Positions 15,609 through 23,469 of a stretch of 54,266 bases of DNA are shown in pieces. Location of the stretch: positions 1 through 54,266 of the forward strand of contig NZ_CALMFY010000142.1 in the NCBI RefSeq assembly GCF_937863485.1. The letters are read 5' to 3'. Origin of the DNA: an uncultured Nostoc sp. GTDB taxonomy: Bacteria > Cyanobacteriota > Cyanobacteriia > Cyanobacteriales > Nostocaceae. The notes beneath the pieces were generated by a model, which was given only the letters and a program-made list of their open reading frames with translations, made no database searches and was not told the DNA's origin. Within the stretch, counting starts at the first letter, position 1, and each line of letters starts with the position of its first letter. A program made the translations under genes and the position numbers.

Positions 15609-16172
15609 CTATGCTATTGGTTTCACCGCTTGATACGAGAAGCCATTCTTAGATAGCTCCTGGACTAAAGTCAAGGAGTTTTCCACACGGTCTACAAATA
15701 CCACGCCGTTAAGGTGATCCATTTCGTGCTGAATGCAGCGTCCCAGGAGGTCATTAGCCTTTAATGTCCGGGGACGGCCGTATTCGTCTTTATAGGCTAT
15801 TTCCACGACTTCGGGGCGCTTTACATCCAGGTATACATTGGGTATGCTCAAGCATCCTTCTTGGGCAACAGAGATATCGCGGCTTACTTGTTTAATCGTG
15901 GGGTTAATCAGCACCAAAGGCGGATTAGCTGCATTCTCTGGTTCCAGGTCGATGACAATTAGTTGTTTGTGAATTCCCACTTGGGATGCAGCCAAACCAA
16001 TGCCATCTTTGCTATACATAGTTTGCAACATTTCGCGCACCACTTGACGGAGTTCGTCATCTACTTTAGAAATCCGCTTTGCTGCTTGACGCAGCACGCG
16101 ATCGCCTAAATAATGAAGTTCCAAAGGTGGATTTTTTAACTTTTTTTTCTCTACAGCAATTTCAGAGGGCAT
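15609..16172 (-). CDS. def: Peptide deformylase
   Basis: 187 residues. All three metal-site motifs are present: GIGLAASQVG (57-66), EGCLS (105-109, Cys ligand) and HEMDH (149-153, two His ligands and the catalytic Glu). Removes the formyl group from nascent N-terminal methionine at the ribosome, using Fe2+ or Zn2+. The length and the 20-residue basic N-terminal lead-in are normal for cyanobacterial type-1 enzymes. Divergent from ftsX. Confidence 0.97.
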   Translation of the reverse strand: MPSEIAVEKKKLKNPPLELHYLGDRVLRQAAKRISKVDDELRQVVREMLQTMYSKDGIGLAASQVGIHKQLIVIDLEPENAANPPLVLINPTIKQVSRDISVAQEGCLSIPNVYLDVKRPEVVEIAYKDEYGRPRTLKANDLLGRCIQHEMDHLNGVVFVDRVENSLTLVQELSKNGFSYQAVKPIA

Positions 16173-16234
16173 GAGTCTTGATGGCTAGATGGTGAAAATT
16201 CCTACTTTAATTCTATCAAGCTCGTCACTAGTCA

Positions 16235-16277
16235 GTTATGAGTGCTGAGTTATAAGTTATGAGTTATGAGTTATGAA
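16235..16277. repeat. Short tandem heptamer repeat (GAGTTAT)n
   Basis: Imperfect GAGTTAT / AAGTTAT units in tandem between def and ftsX, of the STRR kind found in Nostoc spacers. A related array on the other strand sense lies at about 52730-52800. Confidence 0.75.
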
Positions 16278-16296
16278 TTTTTGACTGGGGTGACGT

Positions 16297-17199
16297 GTGT
16301 TTAAATCTTTTACAAAACTTGACTATTTGCTCAAAGAAACTTTCCTCGGTTTATTGCGGGGAGGTTGGATGAATTGGGCAGCTATAAGTACTGTTACGGT
16401 GTTACTGTTTTTATTCGGCTTGAGTTTGCAAACCTCTTGGCAAGTCGAAAAACTCCTTTACCAGTTTGGTAGCCAGTTAGAAGTATCAGTTTATCTCGAA
16501 CCGGATACGCGGGCCGAAAACATTCAGCCACTGATCGCAAAAATCCCAGAGGTAGCGGCGATACAAACTATTACCAAACAGGAAGCTTGGACTAAGTTAG
16601 TTAAGGAAATGAGAATTTCTGATATTGAGAGTGCTACCCAGCAGCTAGGTGAGAATCCTCTGGTTGATGAGATGAAGGTGAAAGCTCGTAATTCTCAAGT
16701 TGTACCAACTTTAGCAACCCAGCTGGCTAAGTTACCCGGAGTTGATACGGTGCAGTATGTTGATGAAGCAGTAAAACGCATTGCCCAGTTGCACCAAGGT
16801 CTGAACTGGATTACTTTAATAATTACAATTATTCTGACTTTAACAGCGATCGCAGTGACTACTACGACAATTCGCCTGATTGTCATGGCGCGACGCCAGG
16901 AAATTGAAATTATGCAACTAGTGGGAGCAACTTCGGCTTGGATCTACCTGCCGTTTATTTTACAAGGAATTACCTTTGGCTTAGTTGGTGGTGCGATCGC
17001 TTGGAGTTTCATTTCTGTGATTCAACAGTTTCTCGGTAAGTTGCTAGCTAATCAACCTGAGTTTATTCAAGCTATCACCAACGGGGTACAACTCACTCCA
17101 GCCCAAATTTTATTATTGCCCCTGATTCTCTTGAGTTTCGGTGCAGCTGTAGGATTAATGGGAAGCTTATTTGCAGTCCGACGTTTTGCTAAAGGTTAG
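16297..17199 (+). CDS. ftsX: FtsX-like cell-division ABC permease
   Basis: 300 residues from GTG 16297. One N-terminal membrane helix (AAISTVTVLLFLFGLSL), a periplasmic domain with EVSVYLEPDT, then three C-terminal helices in the FtsX permease order (ITLIITIILTLTAIAVTTTT, LVGATSAWIYLPFILQGITF, ILLLPLILLSFGAAVGLM). The cytoplasmic RLIVMARRQEIEIMQLVGA coupling region is typical. FtsEX activates peptidoglycan hydrolases at the division site. No ftsE is adjacent, which is usual in cyanobacteria where the two genes are unlinked. Confidence 0.93.
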   Translation: MFKSFTKLDYLLKETFLGLLRGGWMNWAAISTVTVLLFLFGLSLQTSWQVEKLLYQFGSQLEVSVYLEPDTRAENIQPLIAKIPEVAAIQTITKQEAWTKLVKEMRISDIESATQQLGENPLVDEMKVKARNSQVVPTLATQLAKLPGVDTVQYVDEAVKRIAQLHQGLNWITLIITIILTLTAIAVTTTTIRLIVMARRQEIEIMQLVGATSAWIYLPFILQGITFGLVGGAIAWSFISVIQQFLGKLLANQPEFIQAITNGVQLTPAQILLLPLILLSFGAAVGLMGSLFAVRRFAKG

Positions 17200-17225
17200 G
17201 CATTAGGCATGGGGGGAAAATCGTT

Positions 17226-18035
17226 ATGAAATCGCAATGGGAATGTTTTCTGCAAAATCTCGGTGTCTGGGAAGGTTCATTTACCAGGTTTTCTCCTCAA
17301 GGTACACTTTTGAACGATACTCCTAGCCGTCTTTCGCTGGAGGGTTTGAACAATAACCAGATAGTGCGCCTAACTCTGAGCCGTTCGGGACAAGATGATG
17401 TCAAGAGAGAATATAGTTCTGTGGGAGGGAGTGTGCTGTTTTTTGAAAATGGTTCATTTTCTGAAGGTTTAATTCAGCTAGGGCCATTTTCAGAATTCGG
17501 TGGAGAATTAGCTTTTGTTCATGAAAATCGCCGCTTACGTCTGGTACAAGTGTTTGATAAAAACGGTCAGCTAAATGGACTAACTCTCATTCGAGAACAT
17601 CTAGCTGGAACACAAACAGCAGAACGTCCACCCTTGCAGATAAATGACTTGTTGGGAGAATGGCTTGGTGAAGCAGTGACAATATATCGAGATTTGCGTT
17701 CGCCTGATATTTACTCTACAACTTTGAAAATACAACTTGATGATACTGGGCGATTAATTCAAAGTACTTCTTTTGGGGAACGGACAATTACTTCAACTGC
17801 TACTATCAAAGGTTCCATCGTTCTCTTTGACCAAGATCCCCAAAAGCAAATACAAGTCTTATTGTTACCTGATGGTGCTTCTGCAACTTCTCCTCTGAAG
17901 GTGCAGTTACGTCAACCCTTATTCTTGGAAGCGGGTTGGTTAATCCAACCAAACCTGCGCCAGCGGATGATTCGCAGCTATAACGAGAAAGGCGAATGGG
18001 TTAGTCTGACATTAGTTACTGAAGAAAGGGTGTAA
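17226..18035 (+). CDS. DUF3598 family protein (calycin-like)
   Basis: 269 residues. Start MKSQWECFLQNLGVWEGSFTR is the typical opening of DUF3598 proteins, which are predicted or shown to fold as two lipocalin-like beta-barrels. The two halves each begin with a similar W-(E/L)-G pattern (LGVWEGSF and LLGEWLGEAVT), supporting a duplicated barrel. No signal peptide, so cytoplasmic or lumen-peripheral. It follows ftsX by 26 bp on the same strand. Ligand unknown; a role in binding hydrophobic or pigment molecules is speculation. Confidence 0.8.
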   Translation: MKSQWECFLQNLGVWEGSFTRFSPQGTLLNDTPSRLSLEGLNNNQIVRLTLSRSGQDDVKREYSSVGGSVLFFENGSFSEGLIQLGPFSEFGGELAFVHENRRLRLVQVFDKNGQLNGLTLIREHLAGTQTAERPPLQINDLLGEWLGEAVTIYRDLRSPDIYSTTLKIQLDDTGRLIQSTSFGERTITSTATIKGSIVLFDQDPQKQIQVLLLPDGASATSPLKVQLRQPLFLEAGWLIQPNLRQRMIRSYNEKGEWVSLTLVTEERV

Positions 18036-18126
18036 AAAAATTGTGCAGCAGAGCTTATAAGCCTGTAAGGGTTGACTCGTAATCCGTCGTACAAGGGACA
18101 CAGGAAATTATAAAATTCTTTTATTA

Positions 18127-18139
18127 CCAACTATTTTGG
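18127..18139. promoter_or_regulatory. CCAAC/TTGG palindrome, site 1 (upstream of modD)
   Basis: CCAACTATTTTGG inside TTACCAACTATTTTGG, about 100 bp before modD. It resembles motifs before the ModA-like gene (21261) and the TonB receptor gene (23324-23348). Candidate operator of one regulator; inference from similarity by eye. Confidence 0.45.
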
Positions 18140-18240
18140 GGAATAGTAGTGATTATTACAATTCCTGCAACTTAATGATATTAGGTTTAGTGTAAATCTT
18201 TGTTGAGCTTATATATTTGTAAGCTGATCACAAAACTAAA

Positions 18241-19092
18241 ATGAGTGTTTTCTTCTCAGATGAGGCGATCGCTAGGTTAATTCAGGAAGATGTTCCCTAC
18301 CTAGATTTGACAACCTACGGACTTGGCATTGGCAAGCAACCCGGTGAAATCGAGTTTTCTACCCGTCATCCGATGACCATTTGCGCTACTGAAGAAGCAG
18401 CCAGAGTATTAAAATATTGTGGTGCCGAAGTTCATTATCAAGTGGAAAGTGGTACAGTCTGCCAGGAAAAGCAATTAATTCTTCAAGCTAGTGGCACTGC
18501 TCAAGCTTTGCATAGTGGCTGGAGAGTTGCTTTAAATTTGATGGAATATGCCTCCGGTATTGCTTCACGTACCAGAGTATTAGTAGATACTGCCAAAACA
18601 GTGAATCAGTCTGTTTCTATTGTGACTACTCGTAAATGTTTTCCAGGTACTAGAGCGCTTTCCATCAAAGCAGTTCTAGCTGGCGGGGGCTTTTTTCATC
18701 GCTTAGGATTATCTGAAACAGTTCTGATATTTAACCAACACCTAATATTCCTGGGAGGTATAGCTGGGCTAATTGAGCGCATGAATGAACTACGACAACA
18801 GTTTCAGGAACAACTTATTTGCGTTGAAGTAGATGCACCAACAGATGCCTGGATGCTTGCTCAAGCAGGTGTAGATTTAATTCAGTTTGATAAAATTCCC
18901 CTACCAGACCTTGAGCCTCTGGTTTTGAAGTTGAAGCAGCAGTATCCGAACTTAAAACTAGCGGTGGCTGGTGGTATTACCTCTGAAAATATAAAAGATT
19001 ATGCAAGCACTGGTGTAGATATTTTAGTCACAAGTTCACCATACTTTGGTAAACCGTGCGATATTGCAGTCAAAATGACGATGGCACAGTAG
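18241..19092 (+). CDS. modD: ModD protein (nicotinate-nucleotide pyrophosphorylase-like, molybdenum transport-associated)
   Basis: 283 residues with the NadC/ModD two-domain fold. N-terminal MSVFFSDEAIARLIQEDVPYLDLTTYGLGI is characteristic of ModD rather than NadC, as are VTTRKCFPGTRALSIKAVLAGG (TRK plus P-G-T-R) and the C-terminal barrel segments VEVDAPTDAWMLAQAGVD and VAGGITSENIKDYASTGVD. ModD is encoded next to molybdate ABC genes in many bacteria; its reaction is not established, though phosphoribosyl transfer is expected from the fold. Neighbouring Mo-related genes support this call. Confidence 0.9.
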   Translation: MSVFFSDEAIARLIQEDVPYLDLTTYGLGIGKQPGEIEFSTRHPMTICATEEAARVLKYCGAEVHYQVESGTVCQEKQLILQASGTAQALHSGWRVALNLMEYASGIASRTRVLVDTAKTVNQSVSIVTTRKCFPGTRALSIKAVLAGGGFFHRLGLSETVLIFNQHLIFLGGIAGLIERMNELRQQFQEQLICVEVDAPTDAWMLAQAGVDLIQFDKIPLPDLEPLVLKLKQQYPNLKLAVAGGITSENIKDYASTGVDILVTSSPYFGKPCDIAVKMTMAQ

Positions 19093-19244
19093 TGCATTTT
19101 TAATTTATAAATTGGGAGAAAGAGAGGCAATTTCAAAGTCCCTCTTCCAGGCTTGGGAGAGGGATTTAGGGTGAGTGCTTTTAATTCATGCAAGAAGTCT
19201 ATTCACTGGAATTTCCAATTTACAGGTGAGTCTCACTTATAAAC

Positions 19245-19529
19245 CAATACAGTTCAGTTAAGCATTTTTTCCTTCTCTCTGTGTTCTCGACGCCTCTGCG
19301 CCCGGATTTCTCACCACATCTCTCAAAACCTTGTACTCTTGAGCAGGGGAGCAGGGGAGCAGAGGAGAGTTATTGTACAAGTTCTTTCCCCTCTCTCTGC
19401 CCCTCTGCTCTCTGCACCTCTGACCTTAAGCGAGAAATGCGGGTGCGGTACCCTGCGGGAAGCCGCTTTGCGTCTACGTTAAAAAAATTGACTTTGATAA
19501 AGAGTTTTAACCTTAACTGAACCGTATTG
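19245..19529. mobile_element. MITE-like element with 18-bp terminal inverted repeats
   Basis: Left end CAATACAGTTCAGTTAAG (19245-19262) and right end CTTAACTGAACCGTATTG (19512-19529) match as inverted repeats with one mismatch. The 285-bp interior has pyrimidine-rich CTCTGTGTTC...CTCTGCGCCC phrases, GGGGAGCA tandem units (about 19348-19367) and a GGTACCCTGCGGGAAGCCGC hairpin. No open frame codes for a recognisable protein, and no clear target duplication was seen. Solo copies of the end occur at 1392 and, diverged, at 20796. Confidence 0.65.
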
Positions 19530-19653
19530 ACTTGTAAACAGCTTATTAGCTTGACAGTCACCTATTTATAAGGCAAATAACCACAGCAAGTGTCTTTACA
19601 ATATTAAGCTTAACTATTTTAAAAAGAAATAAAAATTAATTTTGTTAAGGTTT

Positions 19654-19698
19654 GATTACCAAAAAATATAGTAATTTACTCAATAAGTTGGTATTATC
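19654..19698. promoter_or_regulatory. Regulatory-looking block, site 2 (upstream of molybdopterin-fold gene)
   Basis: GATTACCAAAAAATATAGTA ... AGTTGGTATTATC resembles, with small gaps, GATAACCAAAAATCTTGGTA ... AGTTGGTATTG at 23310-23351 before the TonB receptor gene. About 295 bp before the start codon, so a long leader or a distal site would be needed. Confidence 0.4.
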
Positions 19699-19990
19699 TT
19701 CAAGAGATTACACTTATCCATTTTGAAAACGCAAGTCTAAAAAGAGGTTTGCGGCTAACTTTGGCAAGTGATTTATTAGTTTTTAATAACTCATATTGAA
19801 AACTAAGTATTTTGTATCGTCTGCTAAGGAGTTGGAAGTTGAACGATTTTAAGGTTTGATTTTTTTCTAACAAAATTTATTGTCAACCTGCTCAATTTTG
19901 GCGATAACGATACTAATTTTTGGTGAGCAAACAGCTTTGAGCAAAACTATCTAATTTATCAATATCCAATAGTAAACGGAGAAATGTTTT

Positions 19991-20668
19991 ATGCGTTTTA
20001 CCCGACAAATACCCATTGCGTCTTTTCTGCTATCGATACTGGTTTTATGGCAGCCTAGTTTAGCTGACTCCAGGAGTGATGTTCACTGGAATAAAGAAGA
20101 AAAAACACCATCTATCTGGGAGAAAAATAAGTGTCCTGGAGGTTTTTCACAAAATTTTCGCTTGGGTGGAGAAGTCAAGAATCCAACCACCTATAACTTG
20201 CAAAACCTGAGAAATTTGCGAGATGCTTTAAAAAAACAAAATCCACCAGTAGTTACTGAAGTAACTGTGAGCTTTCAAACTGGCTCAGGTCCACGAACAG
20301 AAACATACTATGGAGTCCCCTTATGGGAATTGATTAATAATCCGAAAGCCGGAGGTGGTCTAAAATCTGGGAATTCTGGTTTGAATCCTAAAAACTCTCT
20401 TCTGAGACAATATGTTTTAGTTGAAGCCACAGATTGCTATGGTGCAGTTGTAGCTATTGGTGAAATTCAACCTAGCTATGAAGGGAAAAAAGTGCTAATT
20501 GCATTTGAAAAAAAAGATTCTAATGGTAAAGTCGTGTCTTTAATAGATGAAGGATTTGCTCGTTTAGTAGTTCCAGGTGACAAAGCTGGAGGTCGTTACG
20601 TGACTAATGTGAGAAATATCCTCATATTATCTGCTCCGGCTTCTCCTTTGAAACCAAGATATTTCTAA
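19991..20668 (+). CDS. Secreted sulfite-oxidase-fold (molybdopterin-binding-like) protein
   Basis: 225 residues. Signal peptide 1-26 (IPIASFLLSILVLWQPSLA before DSRSD). The body matches the SUOX/oxidoreductase molybdopterin-binding fold in short form: LGGEVKNPTTYNLQNLRNL, TYYGVPLWELIN, VEATDCYGAVVAIGEI and the ending LVVPGDKAGGRYVTNVRNILIL. Such short versions are often called molybdopterin-dependent oxidoreductases, but the canonical cofactor-binding cysteine is not clear here (only Cys in CPGGF and DCYGA), so it may bind another ligand. Exported. Its place between modD and a ModA-like gene supports a molybdenum link. Confidence 0.75.
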   Translation: MRFTRQIPIASFLLSILVLWQPSLADSRSDVHWNKEEKTPSIWEKNKCPGGFSQNFRLGGEVKNPTTYNLQNLRNLRDALKKQNPPVVTEVTVSFQTGSGPRTETYYGVPLWELINNPKAGGGLKSGNSGLNPKNSLLRQYVLVEATDCYGAVVAIGEIQPSYEGKKVLIAFEKKDSNGKVVSLIDEGFARLVVPGDKAGGRYVTNVRNILILSAPASPLKPRYF

Positions 20669-20904
20669 TGAAGAGGCTAAGATTTTTAGTCTCAAGACTA
20701 TCAGTAATAACTTCTGGAAACATTTGTAAATCTCTTAAGTGTGACGGGTGAAAAGCTTGTTTACATCCACCATGTCTTCAATAATTAACAAAATCCAATA
20801 CAGTTCGGATAAGCTTTTGAGGTAAGGGAGGAAAAAGAGTTTTTGAGCAATAATTATTTCTCTCCTTGCTCAAGAACTGCTCCTCCTATTTGCCTCAACT
20901 GATA

Positions 20905-21008
20905 ATACCAATTCAATTAATGATTGCAACACATCCTTGGGTGAAGACGCGATTCATCGCGTCTCTACAAATGGTCTATTTGTCGCATTCTTTTTTTTAA
21001 ATTGGTAT
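20905..21008. repeat. Hairpin-type dispersed element with ATACCAATT ends
   Basis: Ends ATACCAATT (20905-20913) and AATTGGTAT (21000-21008) are exact inverted repeats; inside is a perfect GACGCGAT-TC-ATCGCGTC palindrome (20946-20963). 104 bp, noncoding. Related GACGCG palindromes occur at 9537 and 34471. Confidence 0.7.
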
Positions 21009-21260
21009 AAATTTCTTAACTAAATGAGATTGTATAGGACTTACGCACTGTACAAAATAATTATCCTGTGTATTGACGAAATTCGGTTCTTTCCGGCTGT
21101 TAGCGATTACTTTTAAATCAGTAGCAATCGCAGTTTAATAGTGAAAAAATCAAACTTAAATGCCTGAAAATTTATATCCATATTTATTTACTGATGTCAA
21201 TACGCAAAACTTAATTGTAATAAAGCCAAAATTTGTCTATATAAAATAATTGACATTTTT

Positions 21261-21280
21261 CCAACTAAATTGGTAGTGTT
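21261..21280. promoter_or_regulatory. CCAAC/TTGG palindrome, site 3 (upstream of ModA-like gene)
   Basis: CCAACTAAATTGGTAGTGTT, 48 bp before the ModA-like start codon, a normal operator or promoter distance. Same CCAAC-spacer-TTGG form as sites at 18127 and 23336. Confidence 0.5.
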
Positions 21281-21327
21281 AACCTTGAGGAAAAAATATC
21301 CAAAAATCTAAAGATTTTAGCAAGCAA

Positions 21328-22272
21328 ATGAAAAAATATTTTTTGACAGGTTCTTTGGCAGCTTGTGCCTTTAGTGTTCTGATACAAAATCAAGCTTTTG
21401 CCGCTAATCTCAACTTATATGGAGCAGGTAGTTTAAGAAATGCACTAACGGAAGTAAGCCAAAACTTCACCCAAGAAACAGGAATAGGAACGAATACAGT
21501 ATTTGGCCCATCAGGGATTAGAGAGCAAGCAATAGAAAGAGAACTCCAACTTGGACAGCCTACTGCTGATGTCTTTGCTAGTGCAGATATTGGAAATCCC
21601 CAAAAACTCTACATTAAGGGGTTGAGCAGTCAGCCAGTGGAATTTACTCAAAACCAGGTTGTAGCAGTGTTTTCCTCAAAGTATTCCCAGACAAAAATTA
21701 CACCAAATCAGGTGTTAGATTACTTACTAAATCCCAACATCAAGTTGGGAGCTGCAACACCTATATTAGATCCTCTAGGAGACTACACTCAACAGATATT
21801 TACTCAAGCTAATTCAAAAAACCCTGGTAGTTTTGATACCCTGAATAGTAAAGCTTTACGATTAACAGGTGGAACGAATTCTCCAATAGTCCCATCAGGA
21901 CAGGACAGCTTAGTATATTTTCTTGACAAAACTCAGCAAGCAGATGTTTTCTTAAGTTACTATACTGGCGCGATCGCATCGCAAAAAATTGATCCGAGTC
22001 TGCAAGTAGTTGGGCTACCAGATTATTTGTCTGTTGCAGCACCATTTGGTTTAACAGTTATCAAAAATGCTGACCCGAATGCACAGAAACTAGCAGATTA
22101 TATTTTATCACCTAAAGGACAGGAAGTTTTGCATAAGTATGGATTTATTAGCCCGACCAAATCAGTACCCGAACCCAATTATGTTTGTGGATTATTACTA
22201 GCTGCGGCTATGGGTTTAGCACTAAATAAAAAATTGGCACAGCAAAAAATAGAGATTTCAAATCTTAGATAA
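21328..22272 (+). CDS. ModA-like molybdate/anion-binding protein with PEP-CTERM-like tail
   Basis: 314 residues. Signal peptide 1-25 (LAACAFSVLIQNQAFAA). Mature part follows the ModA periplasmic-binding fold: LNLYGAGSLRNALTEVSQNF, FGPSGIREQAIERELQLGQP, ADVFASADIGNPQKL, NQVVAVFSSKYS, SYYTGAIA and KLADYILSPKGQEVLHKYGF. It ends with SVPEPNYVCGLLLAAAMGLA and a basic tail, which looks like a PEP-CTERM sorting signal, unusual for a solute-binding protein. No modB/modC permease or ATPase gene is adjacent. Substrate could be molybdate, tungstate or sulfate; ModD nearby favours molybdate. Confidence 0.85.
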   Translation: MKKYFLTGSLAACAFSVLIQNQAFAANLNLYGAGSLRNALTEVSQNFTQETGIGTNTVFGPSGIREQAIERELQLGQPTADVFASADIGNPQKLYIKGLSSQPVEFTQNQVVAVFSSKYSQTKITPNQVLDYLLNPNIKLGAATPILDPLGDYTQQIFTQANSKNPGSFDTLNSKALRLTGGTNSPIVPSGQDSLVYFLDKTQQADVFLSYYTGAIASQKIDPSLQVVGLPDYLSVAAPFGLTVIKNADPNAQKLADYILSPKGQEVLHKYGFISPTKSVPEPNYVCGLLLAAAMGLALNKKLAQQKIEISNLR

Positions 22273-22292
22273 ACTGCAATTAAAATTGCAGT
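22273..22292. promoter_or_regulatory. Perfect hairpin between ModA-like and oxygenase genes
   Basis: ACTGCAATT-AA-AATTGCAGT, 9-bp perfect arms, directly after the ModA-like stop and 14 bp before the next start. No T-run follows, so it is more likely an mRNA-stability or attenuating hairpin than a terminator. Confidence 0.45.
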
Positions 22293-22305
22293 GATAGGGA
22301 AATGA

Positions 22306-23034
22306 TTGTCACTACCAACAATCAAGATGCTAAATTTAGATGCCATACGTCATATAGGAATGCAGTCAGTTCCGTATCGCTATGCTGTGATCGAGAATTT
22401 GTTGTCCAAAGAGGCTAGTTTGGAACTTGCTGTTAGCTTTCCCCAAGAACAGTTTCGCTTATCAAAGGGCGAAGGATATGGATACCTCTGGAGTGAAATG
22501 CTTGCTAGTAATGAGGATATTGCCTTAATGTCCAAGTTTAGCGATCGCGCCAGTCCTGAGTTGGCAGTTCGCTGGCGCGATCGCATTGCAGACGGAAGAT
22601 TATCTTCTAATCTTGAGAATCTTAGCAGCATTTGGCGAGAACTGATCGAAGAACTCTGGACACCTGGTTACCGCCAAGCCTTAACAGAAATGTCTGGGGT
22701 GGAACTCAAAGACTGTGCAATGGTGATTGGGTTTCGTCGATATAATCCAGGGCACTGTCATCGCCCTCATACTGATGAACCATCCAAAGCTCTAACTCAT
22801 CTACTATTTTTCAATGAGCAATGGCCTATGGATTGGGGTGGTTGTTTGCGAATTCTCTATGACGAACAACCAGAATCCGTCTTCCAAGATATTCCACCAC
22901 TGGGCCAGCTTTCGGCTGTGATTGTGCAAGCAGATAATTCGTGGCACATGGTTACGACCGTGGCATCGGCTGCATCACAGTGCCGATTGGCTCTCAGGGT
23001 CACTTTTTTTCATAAGCTCGATGCAGGTACTTAG
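22306..23034 (+). CDS. 2-oxoglutarate-Fe(II) oxygenase family protein
   Basis: 242 residues if started at TTG 22306 (AGGGA upstream); ATG 22327 is the alternative. The prolyl-4-hydroxylase-like double-stranded beta-helix carries HRPHTDEP (His155, Asp157 of the HxD iron motif), a distal His214 in NSWHMVTTV and arginines at 227 and 231 for 2-oxoglutarate. These are all the expected iron ligands. Such oxygenases often sit beside TonB siderophore receptors (as PiuC does) or modify secondary metabolites. It is 34 bp after the ModA-like gene and probably cotranscribed. Substrate unknown. Confidence 0.82.
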   Translation: MSLPTIKMLNLDAIRHIGMQSVPYRYAVIENLLSKEASLELAVSFPQEQFRLSKGEGYGYLWSEMLASNEDIALMSKFSDRASPELAVRWRDRIADGRLSSNLENLSSIWRELIEELWTPGYRQALTEMSGVELKDCAMVIGFRRYNPGHCHRPHTDEPSKALTHLLFFNEQWPMDWGGCLRILYDEQPESVFQDIPPLGQLSAVIVQADNSWHMVTTVASAASQCRLALRVTFFHKLDAGT

Positions 23035-23469
23035 TGTATTGCATCGACTTTGCACGATTGAAAACAATCTTTATTCTTTATTCCACTTCTTTGGGCTTGT
23101 GCAAGATGTCAGTTTAGCCTTTCCCCAATCCTCACCTCACAATTTGAGTTGGCAGACTACTAAATAAGCTTGTGAAATGAATAGATCAGCTACATAAAGT
23201 TCAATTCACAAAATTAGTCAAATATATTCAAAAAGTTTAATTTTAATAATTGGTTGATTTTTGTTAGTTATTTGCTTGATTTCAACAGTAGTACTGTTTG
23301 TCAAAGTTCGATAACCAAAAATCTTGGTAATAGTTACCAACAGTTGGTATTGTTTTAGAAACATGAATGCCAAAAGATAAAGGATCATTGGTTCTGCGAT
23401 CGCCTATATCTTTGACATATTTTGTAGTGTGGTGATTTCACAGTAAATAGCTAATTGTGAGGAGTCATA
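23035..23469. other. Spacer and promoter region of TonB receptor gene
   Basis: 435 bp. A double palindrome at 23324-23348 is the main feature. The first 130 bp after the oxygenase stop look weakly coding in another frame but match nothing I know. GAGGAG precedes the GTG start at 23470. Confidence 0.5.
23324..23348. promoter_or_regulatory. Overlapping palindromes, site 4 (upstream of TonB receptor gene)
   Basis: TTGGTAA-TAG-TTACCAA (23324-23340) overlaps ACCAAC-A-GTTGGT (23336-23348); both are perfect. About 120 bp before the start codon. It is the strongest member of the CCAAC/TTGG set in this locus. It does not look like a typical Fur box. Confidence 0.6.

Larger units (their letters stand above)
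19093..19990. other. Long spacer between modD and the molybdopterin-fold gene
   Basis: 898 bp. It holds a hairpin TCCCTCT/AGAGGGA (19139-19164, possible modD terminator), a 285-bp terminal-inverted-repeat element (19245-19529) and a regulatory-looking block at 19654-19698. The rest is AT-rich with no gene seen. Confidence 0.6.
20669..21327. other. Spacer between molybdopterin-fold and ModA-like genes
   Basis: 659 bp without a gene. Contains a diverged repeat end CAATACAGTTCGGATAAG (20796-20813), a hairpin element at 20905-21008, the common Nostoc phrase AGGACTTACGCACTG near 21036 and the candidate operator at 21261. Confidence 0.55.

Noticed and set aside
23324..23348. Fur box before the TonB receptor gene
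   Set aside because: Sequence is GC-interrupted TTGGTAA/TTACCAA, not the AT-rich Fur pattern; treated as an unknown operator instead.
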